This document shows positions 9,112 to 16,721 of a stretch of 64,000 nt of DNA, piece by piece. Source of the DNA: Pantoea cypripedii. GTDB taxonomy: Bacteria; Pseudomonadota; Gammaproteobacteria; Enterobacterales; Enterobacteriaceae. The translations under genes and the position numbers were made by a program. Every line of letters begins with the position of its first letter. The first letter of the stretch is position 1. The stretch lies in the NCBI RefSeq assembly GCF_002095535.1, contig NZ_MLJI01000001.1, positions 2,655,832 to 2,719,831 of the forward strand. The letters run 5' to 3'. A model generated the notes under the pieces. The model searched no databases. It was not told the origin of the DNA and worked only from the letters and a program-made list of their open reading frames with translations.

Positions 9112-9571
9112 AGGTAACCCTTCATTATCGTTAACATGCGCAGGTTGGCTGATACCGCGAATGAAAAAATTCTTTTACATTCATTCAACGTCGCTGGCGT
9201 TTTTTATCTGGTTGTAGAGGTAAGGCTTCTGGTTTAACGCTATCGGTTTTCAACGACTCCTTATTGCAACTTATTCCTTATCAACAAGTTATTTTCAAAA
9301 CGGCGTTTCGGGTTATAAAAGTTGTTCCACCCGTGATGATAAGCAGTTCATTTATTCCATCTTAACGACATTTGAAATTTTCATCATAAAAGCACTGAAA
9401 CAGTTGTTTTAAAATCGGCAAATAACAAAACTTTGACACGCATCTAACATCTGCAAGGAATTGCGTTTAAAGTGAGATCTTGCTGGCAGTTTGAATTGTG
9501 ATCATTCAAGGCAGAAAAACAGCAATCCGCTGCTTTTCCGCGCACTTAAACCAGAAGTGTGCAGGAGGGCT
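9112..9571. other. regulatory gap upstream of the sugar transporter
   Basis: About 460 AT-rich bases between the binding-protein gene and the tRNA promoter. It must carry the transporter promoter. A possible CRP half-site (TGTGATCATTC, near 9497) was seen without a matching second half. No gene, hairpin or convincing operator was recognised. Confidence 0.4.
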
Positions 9572-9600
9572 TTGACAACGGGGATCGGCATCGCTAATAT
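9572..9600 (+). promoter_or_regulatory. sigma-70 promoter of the first tRNA-Asn
   Basis: TTGACA (9572-9577), a 17-base spacer, and TAATAT (9595-9600) end 18 bases before the mature tRNA. The second tRNA-Asn has the same layout, and GGGCTTTGACAA is shared. Confidence 0.8.
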
Positions 9601-9618
9601 GCGCCTCGTTCCAACGAT

Positions 9619-9694
9619 TCCTCTGTAGTTCAGTCGGTAGAACGGCGGACTGTTAATCCGTATGTCACTGGTTCGAGTCCAGTCAGAGGAGCCA
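9619..9694 (+). tRNA. tRNA-Asn (GTT)
   Basis: A 76-base tRNA with acceptor arms TCCTCTG / CAGAGGA, anticodon GTT at 9652-9654 within GGACTGTTAATCC, T-loop GTTCGAGTCC and encoded GCCA end. A second copy with the same sequence lies at 57709-57784 in the same orientation. The 3' end contains CCAGTCAGAGGAGCCAA, known as the integration core used by the Yersinia high-pathogenicity island. Confidence 0.97.
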
Positions 9695-9703
9695 AATTCG
9701 AAG

Positions 9704-9733
9704 AAAAGCAGCCTGAAAAGGCTGCTTTTTTTT
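9704..9733 (+). terminator. terminator of the first tRNA-Asn
   Basis: AGCAGCC-TGAAAA-GGCTGCT stem-loop at 9707-9726 followed by a run of T's, ten bases after the tRNA. Confidence 0.9.
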
Positions 9734-9749
9734 GCCTGGCACGGTGCGA

Positions 9750-11078
9750 TTACTGACTATAGTAGAAATGCAGCGTGCCATATTGCGGGAGTATGTCCCC
9801 AGGGGTGATAAGCCCGTGCACATCCTTATCACCGGTATCCATATGTTCCTTATTTACGGTTGGCGCTTTATCGGTGTTTTCAAACGTTGATAGCGGCTTC
9901 CAGCCTACATTGGTAATAATGAGTATCAGCGGGCCACTCTCTTTTATCGCATCATTGATGGCCTGATAAGTCCCTGCTGTGATCCGGTGCTGTTTATAGA
10001 GGCTGCTTAGCGTTAACCAGCTATCATCCGCCAGATAAGGTATCGGTGCAGGCCGGTTTTCATCGCCCCAGTTCAAAGTGCAGGGCTGCGCGGCGTCAGC
10101 AGGACTTCCCGGACACTGCATAAGGAAGTTGAAAGGTGTGATGGAATCATCTTTTAACGGCGTGACCAGCTGCGTGCGGTTTAACTCCTCATTTTGCGCA
10201 ATCACCACCGCCGTCAGGCTGAAGCTAAAGGGATCGGTGGGGATAGGAAGATCAGCATTAAAACAGCTGGCATCCTTAACATCGCATTCTGTCTGTAGCG
10301 TCATCGGCCAGCTGTGTGTGCCGTCGGTCAGACTGAGTTTATCGGTTGATTCCATCCCCTCGGCGACAACATGCGCGGTGAAGGTCTTCTTATCTTTGAC
10401 CTTCTGCGATCCAGCCTCCAGGGCATGCACAGAAACCCGTGTTTCAACCTTCACATTTTTTTTCCCGCCCGTTACGCTGTTCTGAGCAACAATCCGGTCC
10501 GCTGAATCCAGTTTCACACTTGCCGACTGCCCGATGGCGGCTTCAATTGGGGCAAGCTCTGCGGGCAGGGTCTTCTCCAGGGTCAGTGGCACCGTCAGGC
10601 TGTAGCTTTCTCCCGGCTGTAAATCCAGCGCGAGGAGAATCATCTGATGCCCTTCTTTACCTGTCCAGGTGTTATCAATATCGTATTTGCAGTCGGTATG
10701 CTGCGAGCAGCGCACCACGATATCTCCGTGGGTTGAACGCACGACTCCCGCAGGGAGGATTAATTTCAGTTCGGTAGCTTTGACGACTTTATCTATCTGC
10801 GACTGGGTTTTGAAATTCACCGTCAGGCTTTGCACGGATTGTGTCTTGCTGAATGTCAGGGGTTGATCAGGATCCATATCAATGGAATAAACATTCTCAG
10901 CTTTCAGCAGAGAATCATCGGTATTAAGAACCTGGTGCCGCTGTTTAATATCAGCGGTTGTTCCAGATACATTGGTAATTAATGAATCATTGTTATTTAT
11001 AAAGTTACCGGCCTGTACAGAGACCGGAGCAACAGAGATCAACACTGCGCTCAGGGGAATATATTTATCTGCTATCAT
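9750..11078 (-). CDS. exported protein of unknown function
   Basis: A 442-residue protein not recognised by family. The N-terminus MIADKYIPLSAVLISVAPVSVQA reads as a signal peptide with cleavage before GNFINNND. The mature part is rich in T, S, K and D and probably mostly beta: segments such as SLTVNFKTQSQ and SYSLTVPLTLEKTLP resemble immunoglobulin-like strands. It has at least eight cysteines in closely spaced pairs (VRCSQHTDCK, TECDVKDASCF, QCPGSPADAAQPCTL), consistent with disulfides in the periplasm or outside the cell. It stands alone between the tRNA-Asn terminator and Rhs debris, on the island side of the tRNA. The C-terminus GTLHFYYSQ could be surface or fimbria-like, but that is a guess. 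Confidence 0.6.
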   Translation of the reverse strand: MIADKYIPLSAVLISVAPVSVQAGNFINNNDSLITNVSGTTADIKQRHQVLNTDDSLLKAENVYSIDMDPDQPLTFSKTQSVQSLTVNFKTQSQIDKVVKATELKLILPAGVVRSTHGDIVVRCSQHTDCKYDIDNTWTGKEGHQMILLALDLQPGESYSLTVPLTLEKTLPAELAPIEAAIGQSASVKLDSADRIVAQNSVTGGKKNVKVETRVSVHALEAGSQKVKDKKTFTAHVVAEGMESTDKLSLTDGTHSWPMTLQTECDVKDASCFNADLPIPTDPFSFSLTAVVIAQNEELNRTQLVTPLKDDSITPFNFLMQCPGSPADAAQPCTLNWGDENRPAPIPYLADDSWLTLSSLYKQHRITAGTYQAINDAIKESGPLILIITNVGWKPLSTFENTDKAPTVNKEHMDTGDKDVHGLITPGDILPQYGTLHFYYSQ

Positions 11079-11542
11079 CTTAACCGTCCTTGCATATGAT
11101 TGATTATTCCAGATTTATTCAGAGTGAAGCTTATTCCCCTGCAAATCTCAGCTTCTGAGCAATATGTTAAGCGTTATAATAATCACAACTGACATGACAA
11201 CACTGGCTGAATGGAGGATTTTTCCGGTGTGGGAATTGGGAAGTTACCACTATCATTGCTGCATGAACCACCTCATACTTCGGATAATTTTCTGATAAAA
11301 ACCAGAAGAAAAAATAGAGGGAATAAAAAATATCATTATTATAAACAATTACGCCCCCTGTAACCAATTGGTGTTAGTCTTGATAACTTTAATTTTTAAA
11401 TGCTGGATAATGAAATTTTTCTGTGTTGAAAAAAAAGCCGGAAGGATCGTTAAGATCACACCCGGCTTTTTATCAGAGATATGCGTTTATTCTTTTCCCG
11501 ATATATTCAATAAAATCTTCCACATAACATTCTTTTTATTAC
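11079..11542. other. AT-rich gap between the exported protein and Rhs debris
   Basis: About 460 bases. The lower end must hold the promoter of the exported-protein gene; the upper end carries an Rhs-cassette terminator (11429-11472). A 66-codon open frame at 11167-11367 has no ribosome site or family likeness and is not believed. Confidence 0.4.
11429..11472. terminator. terminator of a lost Rhs cassette
   Basis: AAAGCCGG and CCGGCTTT arms with T-runs on both sides, so it could act in both directions. The arm sequence AGCCGGAAGGATC is nearly repeated at 12320-12333, which suggests both are ends of related Rhs immunity cassettes. Confidence 0.65.
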
Positions 11543-11930
11543 CTAACTCAAGGTAAACTTGATTGCCGCCATCTGTTCTAAAATAAAACTCCTCACCAAA
11601 GTCTGTATTAGATAAAACAAGCGCGTGGTCACCGCCTTCCCACCCAGCCTGCCCTGCACCAGCGGCTGCCGCGTTTTGCTGATACGGCGGTCCAGCGGGT
11701 CATACTCAGTACGCGTCGTCAGCCCGCCCTGGCTGCGGCTAAGCTCCCGGTGCAGCGTATCGCGGGTGAATTCGCTCACCGTCAGGCTGTCCAGCGCGAT
11801 GCTCAGCAGATGCCCAGCGCATCGTGACGGAGGGTGATTTCCTTCTCCTCTTCTCGGTTCCAGGCCGTGTCCGCGAACTGCGGATTATTGAGCAGATCGC
11901 ACAACCCAGGTAGAGTTTCCTTAAAGGGAT
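11543..11930 (-). pseudogene. Rhs core fragment
   Basis: Minus-strand reading recovers Rhs core sequence in two frames. The upstream part reads LPGLCDLLNNPQFADTAWN and then RHDALG; a base is missing at ALG-HLLS near 11813, and the frame continues with SEFTRDTLHRELSRSQGG. The downstream part is DPLDRRISKTRQPLVQG, almost identical to the intact Rhs copy at 14260-14340 (DPLGRRISKTRQPLVQG). After residue KAVTTR the sequence diverges to LFYLIQTLVRSFILEQ and stops at 11543. It is therefore a frameshifted, truncated remnant of an Rhs gene, probably left by recombination between core repeats. Confidence 0.8.
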
Positions 11931-11976
11931 ATACCATTCGGAACAGCTATTCATTTAAAATCAGTCAGATATAAAA

Positions 11977-12204
11977 TCATGGACCATAAAAATGCATTAA
12001 GGTATCAAGATCATCCCGATCTTTTTCAGTTAATGTATTTTTTTCCATGCTGTCATATTTATGCCTAATTCCTTTCATTGGAATAGAATTATCGTTAGCT
12101 TTTGCTAAATCCATTAATTCATCAATATCAGACTGGTTTTTTAAAGTCCTTTTCAGCAGTTCCAACAGCATTATTTCTGCATCTTTTTTACCTAGCGCAT
12201 ACAT
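11977..12204 (-). CDS. small orphan protein, possible immunity protein
   Basis: A 75-residue charged, probably helical protein (MYALGKKDAEIMLLELLKR...) ending in LDTLMHFYGP. No family is recognised. It has no signal peptide, so would act in the cytoplasm. Its position, between an Rhs core fragment and another orphan immunity-like gene, is typical of leftover immunity genes of displaced Rhs toxins. The AT-rich composition matches the neighbouring cassettes rather than the flanking core genome. Confidence 0.5.
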   Translation of the reverse strand: MYALGKKDAEIMLLELLKRTLKNQSDIDELMDLAKANDNSIPMKGIRHKYDSMEKNTLTEKDRDDLDTLMHFYGP

Positions 12205-12311
12205 TTAATTAATCCGGTAGTATTGTAATTTAGTCAAAATTGATAACCTGTACATCTGCATGTATTACCGTCTGGGTGGAGGCGGGCTGTCTTATCCTGA
12301 CCACCGGCGGA

Positions 12312-12354
12312 TAATAAAAAAGCCAGAAGGATCATTTAGAACACTTCCGGCTTC
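12312..12354 (-). terminator. terminator after the 12363 orphan immunity gene
   Basis: A 10-bp stem (AAGCCGGAAG / CTTCTGGCTT, one G-U) is followed by TTTTTAT on the minus strand, nine bases after the stop codon at 12363. Confidence 0.8.
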
Positions 12355-12362
12355 TTTAGGCA

Positions 12363-12641
12363 TCAGACATCATTTTTAGCATATTTTATCAAGCGCAGGC
12401 ACTGATCTTTAACTGACGGTTCCTGACCTAGATTTGATAACCAACCTTCTAGAAACTCATTAGCCAGGAATATTTCTAAAAAATATTCTGCATTTATTTT
12501 CGCTGCTTCATCCGGCACGCCACCCTCATCAGGTTCAGTTGCAACAATGGCCTCTGAGTCAGGGCTCCATGGCTTCTTCACATAGATAGTACTTTCATCG
12601 TCTAATCTATCTATTTGTTTTATAATGTCATTCAAGGTCAT
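12363..12641 (-). CDS. orphan Rhs-type immunity protein
   Basis: A 92-residue acidic cytoplasmic protein starting MTLNDIIKQIDRLDDESTIY, with GGVPDEAAKINAEYFLEIF and LEGWLSNLGQ. It resembles a short immunity-like family seen behind polymorphic toxins, but I cannot name it with certainty. The ATG at 12639-12641 is preferred because GGGGA lies before it. The frame stays open a further 35 codons upstream and reads SWRFPRATLPGSEFWKVLH, which looks like the very end of a toxin domain. So the cassette keeps the immunity gene and perhaps the last 33 codons of its toxin, while the rest is lost. Confidence 0.6.
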   Translation of the reverse strand: MTLNDIIKQIDRLDDESTIYVKKPWSPDSEAIVATEPDEGGVPDEAAKINAEYFLEIFLANEFLEGWLSNLGQEPSVKDQCLRLIKYAKNDV

Positions 12642-12746
12642 CTTATTTCCCCATGGGACATATTCGCCGTAACCATCAGAATGTAACACCTTCCAGAACT
12701 CACTTCCTGGAAGCGTCGCCCTCGGGAATCTCCAGGATAAGATGTT
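12642..12746 (-). pseudogene. possible C-terminal tail of a lost Rhs toxin
   Basis: About 33 codons in frame with the downstream gene, ending LHSDGYGEYVPWGNK. No start codon or upstream Rhs core is attached. The reading as a toxin tail rests on position and sequence style only. Confidence 0.35.
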
Positions 12747-12944
12747 TTAGCAAGTTTCATTTCATAGGTTATGGAATAATAAGCATTAGCCTCTTTGCTA
12801 CTGCATCTATTTAATCCAGTGCATTAGAATAAATGTTCAGTCTGCCTCAGATCTATCGAGTCCTGCTGAGTAAATCACCTATATTGTATGTGAAACTTCA
12901 CCACTCCGTCATAATAATAATTAATATTTCCAAAACGATTACAA

Positions 12945-13310
12945 TCAGTAAGCTGGTCCCTCCCTAAGTAATCGCATATTTTTATAATCAAAAGAATAAT
13001 GCCAGTCATGCCAACCCTCTAGCTTTTCATCAAATACACATATTATCAGAACACTCCGTGCGAGAGTTTTTGTCAAATAGTAAAAATTCGAACCTTGAGG
13101 TGCTGAACAAGAAAATACTTCCATCCCTTCTTCATCCAATATTTTCAGTTCTGTTGGGAGCTCTTGCGCTCCACTTAATATAAATATTATCTGCCGACTT
13201 TCATCAACCATAGCTTGATCTAAGTTACTTACCAACCGCAAAATTTCTGTTTTATTGCAGAACCATCTAAGGCTACCTTTATCTTTCTCTATCTCAAATT
13301 TTTCTATCAT
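12945..13310 (-). CDS. immunity protein for the Rhs tip toxin
   Basis: A 121-residue cytoplasmic protein without signal peptide or recognised family. It starts 24 bases after the stop codon of the Rhs toxin and shares its strand, the standard place for the cognate immunity gene. The sequence is rich in aromatic residues and acid near the C-terminus (GWHDWHYSFDYKNMRLL). A cytoplasmic location implies that the toxin acts inside the target cell. Assignment is by position; the sequence itself gives no function. Confidence 0.65.
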   Translation of the reverse strand: MIEKFEIEKDKGSLRWFCNKTEILRLVSNLDQAMVDESRQIIFILSGAQELPTELKILDEEGMEVFSCSAPQGSNFYYLTKTLARSVLIICVFDEKLEGWHDWHYSFDYKNMRLLREGPAY

Positions 13311-13334
13311 TTTGCTACTCGCGAAAAACCAAAC

Positions 13335-14598
13335 CTATGGTTTGATGGGATTTTCATCAATAACATCCAGGTAACTCATGCGCTCTTTTGGTGCAATAGA
13401 CATTTCAACCTGAGATCCTCCCCCCGGAAGATAAGAACCCGTGCCTTTATCAACCTGGGGGCCAACTGCGCCTATTTTCACTGGCAATGGCTTTTTAACT
13501 TCATAAGTGATCACTCGATCAATGTCTGGCTTCCATTCGTTTTTAACTGCAAGGTTATTTCGGACATAGGACACATCAGGTATTTCATCAAATGTAGCAA
13601 ATCCACCTGGTCTCGTGGCGGGCTGGCCTGGCGATACTGCCATTTTCAATTTTGTTCCTGGAATAAGAGTCGCATCTAAAGGTGGTGCATCCATCGGCCA
13701 TGGCGATTGTTCCTTGACCAAAGTATGATATGCAGCCGCAGCGTCAGTCGATGACTTGAACTGACCGCGATGATGGCTTTGGAATTCATTCCAGGTATTA
13801 GTTGTTTTACAGCGCAGCCCCAGCGGATCGATCCACGTTAACGCATTCGGCGCATACGCATACAGGTTCACCCCACCCGCCAGCCCTATCGGGTCCTGCT
13901 GCGTAAACCGTCCGCTGTCCGGATCGTAATACCGGAACAGATTGTAGTGCAGTCCTGTTTCCCGGTCCAGGTACTGGCCCTGCATCCGCAGGTTCTGCGC
14001 AAAGCCGGGGGTCTGGAGGGCCGACTCACGCAGCAGTTTGCCCCACGCGCCGTTAACTCCTTCCCAGCTGATGCGGCCTTCGCGGTCCGTCAGCCGCTCC
14101 GGCATGCCGTTTGCCGCGCAGTGGAACCAGAATATTTCCGGGCTGTCCACGCCGTCGATACGCGCCAGCGGCTCAAAGCTCTGTGCCCCGCTGTACACAT
14201 ACGTCAGCGGCACGTCATCCTGAATCTCCTGCAACAGGCGGAAGCCTTCCCAGACGAAGCGCGTGGTCACCGCCTTCCCGCCCGGCCTGCCCTGCACCAG
14301 CGGCTGCCGCGTTTTGCTGATACGGCGGCCCAGCGGGTCATACTGAAAACTCACCCGCACCGCTGGCCGGTTGCGGTCGTGGGGTTCGCTCAGCACCTCC
14401 GTCAGACGATGTTCACCGTCGTAACGGTAGCGCCAGCGGACCTGCCCGTTGTCCTTCTCCGTGGTGCGGCCATGCACGTCATACTGCCAGCGGATGCCGT
14501 TCAGCTGCGTCACCCGGTTGTACGACACCGCACCGGCATGGCGCTCCAGTGGATTCCCCGCCGCGTCCCAGCGCCACTGACCATTCCCCGGCTGCACG
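13335..14598 (-). CDS. Rhs protein, C-terminal core and tip toxin (5' part missing)
   Basis: About 420 residues with no proper start: the frame emerges from CTAGCTAGCTAG at 14599-14610. Residues 1-265 are Rhs/YD-repeat core (YDPLGRRISKTRQPLVQG, YDRETGLHYNLFRYYDPDSG-like segment) ending in the core-closing motif TWIDPLGLR. The last ~155 residues are the variable tip toxin. It contains KPDIDRVITYEVKKPLPV and SYLPGGGSQVEM; the glycine-rich piece recalls NAD-consuming or ADP-ribosylating toxin tips such as TNT, but catalytic residues cannot be assigned. Together with the PAAR piece upstream it would form one PAAR-Rhs effector; roughly 900 residues of core are absent. Confidence 0.8.
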
Positions 14599-14610
14599 CT
14601 AGCTAGCTAG
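14599..14610. other. CTAGCTAGCTAG six-frame stop block inside the Rhs gene
   Basis: Three tandem CTAG units put a TAG in all six frames precisely where the PAAR half ends and the Rhs half begins. CTAG is rare in enterobacterial DNA, so a tandem triplet is striking. It looks like an assembly spacer or linker rather than natural sequence. Confidence 0.8.
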
Positions 14611-15036
14611 ACCGTAATCGGCAAAACTGGCAGGCGACTGCGGTTCCGGCGCGGGAGTATCGCCGGAAGTCAGGGTTCCGGCAGCCCGCGCAGCGGCAAG
14701 GCCATTGATGATCACATCGTCAGAGCCGCTGATGATCACCCCGGACGGGGACGGCGGGAACAGAAAGTTGCCGATTTCGTCCGCACCCGCGCTGATTTTG
14801 CTGCTCAGACCGGTGGCATTGGCGGCCACCCCCGCTACAATCCCGCTCAGCAGGCAGCTGCTGCCGAGCGCAGTCAGTGCCCCGATGCCGAGAACCGGCC
14901 CGGCAAAGGTGGCCGCCCCCGCGACAATCGCCCCCATTGCCGCATAGGTCACGCCCTCCGCGACGATGCTGGTGATATCCGCCAGGATGCTGGAATGAAT
15001 GATCTCATCGCCCTGCCGGGCTGCGCGGTTATCCAT
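14599..15036 (-). CDS. PAAR-Rhs effector, N-terminal part
   Basis: A 145-residue N-terminus of a PAAR-Rhs protein. It begins with the prePAAR motif AARQGDEIIHSS, followed by two hydrophobic segments (residues ~24-75, glycine/alanine-rich) that would insert in a target membrane, and the first PAAR strand SGVIISGSDDVIINGLAAAR. It then stops at SFADYGLAS, where the last residues come from the CTAG block. The rest of the PAAR domain and Rhs barrel are missing before the C-terminal half resumes at 14598. The upstream DUF1795 chaperone gene is the normal partner of such N-termini. Confidence 0.85.
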   Translation of the reverse strand: MDNRAARQGDEIIHSSILADITSIVAEGVTYAAMGAIVAGAATFAGPVLGIGALTALGSSCLLSGIVAGVAANATGLSSKISAGADEIGNFLFPPSPSGVIISGSDDVIINGLAAARAAGTLTSGDTPAPEPQSPASFADYGLAS

Positions 15037-15039
15037 GCC

Positions 15040-15480
15040 TTAAGATTTCCGTGGGTTATGTAACGTCAGGCTCTGCCGAAATGCGTTCCAGCGTCCAGTA
15101 TCCTCTTCACTGAAGGGACGAAGGGCGGAGAGGGTAAAAACCATCAAGGTGCGGGTTCCGGGTACTTCGGCGGCCAGCTGCTTTTGCCATAGTGCCTGAC
15201 CATTGCGTTCATAAGCGGTTTCCACTTCAATGGCGCGCAGAGTATGGTCTGGGCCAGCAGTGACATGCGCAAAGGTGCTCTGATGGATTTCCCCCATCTG
15301 CTGACGCAGCGCGTCCCATTGATGCTGAAACTCTTGTTCAAAGTCGCTGCCTTCCGGAATAGGACCACGGCTGACAATCAGCGCAAGGCCACTGGCCTCA
15401 TCACGCAGGATATTCATGGTGGTATCCTGCCAGGCAGCCGGAAACAGGGAAAACGCGCCCTCATTGAATTGGTAGTGCAT
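15040..15480 (-). CDS. EagR/DcrB-like (DUF1795) effector chaperone
   Basis: A 146-residue cytoplasmic protein of the DcrB/DUF1795 family, known as EagR in T6SS loci. These bind the hydrophobic prePAAR/TM region of PAAR-Rhs effectors and keep it soluble before loading on VgrG. Visible family segments are MHYQFNEGAFSLF at the start and WNAFRQSLTLH at the end. The frame opens 19 codons earlier, but the internal ATG at 15478-15480 is preferred because the family begins there. The stop is 3 bases from the PAAR-Rhs start, implying co-translation with its client. Confidence 0.8.
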   Translation of the reverse strand: MHYQFNEGAFSLFPAAWQDTTMNILRDEASGLALIVSRGPIPEGSDFEQEFQHQWDALRQQMGEIHQSTFAHVTAGPDHTLRAIEVETAYERNGQALWQKQLAAEVPGTRTLMVFTLSALRPFSEEDTGRWNAFRQSLTLHNPRKS

Positions 15481-15576
15481 GTTAGTTATCCGTTCTGGGG
15501 GTTTAAATCGGGGTGTAGAGGCGAGAGGTTTCGCCATATTTTCGCTGCGGGTTACTAAAGGTGGTTTGATTAATTC

Positions 15577-16308
15577 TTAGCCTGTGCGATTCAGCGTTTC
15601 GAAAGAATGTGGTGTAGGAGTAAAACAACAATCGGGATCTTCCAGCAATTCCCAGGAAATTTTTCCCTCTTTTTTTAGAGTGATTCTGGCTTTGCGTTTG
15701 TCTGGTTCACCACCTGTAGAGGGAAACCACACAATGGCCGAGGAACCTTTTACGACTCCGTGCAAGGGATCTGACTCGCCAATCGCCGGACAATCAATCT
15801 GATCACCGCCATCCATATAACAGTAGGTTCCGGTGATCTCGTTGCCTGTTTGTTTTAAGGTCAGTGATAAAGAAATTTGCTCCCCACGCTCCCCTCGCCA
15901 AATACCACTGAAAGAGGCGGGAATTTCTAATTCATCCGCTCTTTGAGCAGTCATCTTCAGATTACAACTGTCGCCGACCAGCAGTGCTAACGTGCCTCCC
16001 GCTTCAGTGGCCATCCATGCATTACAGTTTGCATCGCGGTACTTCAACCATAGCCGCTGTGCTTCCACAAAGGATTTTTTGGTATCACTATCATGTGATG
16101 CTAAGAAGGCTTTGTAGTTTTTATTTAATCGCGCATCCTGTTTAATGATTTCATCGTTATAACAGTCACGCATCGCAACGGTAATTCCGTTTGAATTGGA
16201 CATGCATTTTTTGAAAGCTGGAGTAAAACTCTCCTCACTCGCTTTTGCCGCATGAAAGGGTAGAGATAAAGACAGAACTGTCACCAATAGATACGTATCA
16301 AATTTCAT
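15577..16308 (-). CDS. LprI-domain exported protein, probable immunity protein
   Basis: A 243-residue protein with a signal peptide (ending FHAAKA) and two parts. Residues ~25-120 form an LprI/DUF1311 domain: AMRDCYNDEIIKQDARLNKNY, QRLWLKYRDANC, and conserved cysteines. LprI-type proteins can inhibit lysozyme. Residues ~125-243 form a beta-rich domain (GIWRGERGEQISLSLTLKQ, GTYCYMDGGDQIDCP) that recurs in the 17724-18437 protein. Its position behind a VgrG carrying a glucosaminidase domain suggests periplasmic protection from peptidoglycan hydrolases. AAGGATG precedes the ATG. A decayed duplicate lies at 19430-19793. Confidence 0.7.
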   Translation of the reverse strand: MKFDTYLLVTVLSLSLPFHAAKASEESFTPAFKKCMSNSNGITVAMRDCYNDEIIKQDARLNKNYKAFLASHDSDTKKSFVEAQRLWLKYRDANCNAWMATEAGGTLALLVGDSCNLKMTAQRADELEIPASFSGIWRGERGEQISLSLTLKQTGNEITGTYCYMDGGDQIDCPAIGESDPLHGVVKGSSAIVWFPSTGGEPDKRKARITLKKEGKISWELLEDPDCCFTPTPHSFETLNRTG

Positions 16309-16340
16309 TTACTCATCCTTGTGTGAATTGCAGATACTTT

Positions 16341-16721
16341 TTATTTTTTAATAGTGTAAAAATCGCCACTATCCGAATTCGCATCCGTCATTAGCGAATG
16401 ATTATTTCGATTAATTTTGAAGGTAAAAAGATGGATAGATGTTTCTGGATCACCACCGCAAATGGCATAGCGTTTATCTTCTCTAACATCCACAATAAAG
16501 AAGTCTTTATCTGAGGTTTCATCATAGTCATACGTCAGGCATTGATCACGTAGCGGCGAAAGCTGATGATCTCTGATTGCCTGATGCACGGCTAAAATGG
16601 CGGCATCTTCATTGCTTTTTATTATTTCTGCCGATACTTCGGCTTGAGGGAAAATATAAAAAAACATCATTGCACTAGCAAAGATGCCAGGATTTCTTTG
16701 CATGTCAGATACCGTTTTCAT
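16341..16721 (-). CDS. small exported protein of the immunity array
   Basis: A 126-residue protein of unknown family. A hydrophobic segment GIFASAMMFFYIFPQAEVSA near the N-terminus reads as a signal peptide with AEVSAE at the cleavage region. The mature part (LRDQCLTYDYDETSDKDFF, CGGDPETSIHLFTF) ends GDFYTIKK. The first ATG (16721) overlaps the upstream stop by 17 bases; a second ATG at 16703 avoids the overlap; neither has a good ribosome site. It lies between the LprI and SH3-like genes; a remnant of its 3' end, GGDFYMI, is found at ~19840-19857 in the decayed duplicate block. Confidence 0.6.
   Translation of the reverse strand: MKTVSDMQRNPGIFASAMMFFYIFPQAEVSAEIIKSNEDAAILAVHQAIRDHQLSPLRDQCLTYDYDETSDKDFFIVDVREDKRYAICGGDPETSIHLFTFKINRNNHSLMTDANSDSGDFYTIKK

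Noticed and set aside
11167..11367. 66-codon minus-strand frame
   Set aside because: AT-rich, no ribosome site, no likeness to neighbours.
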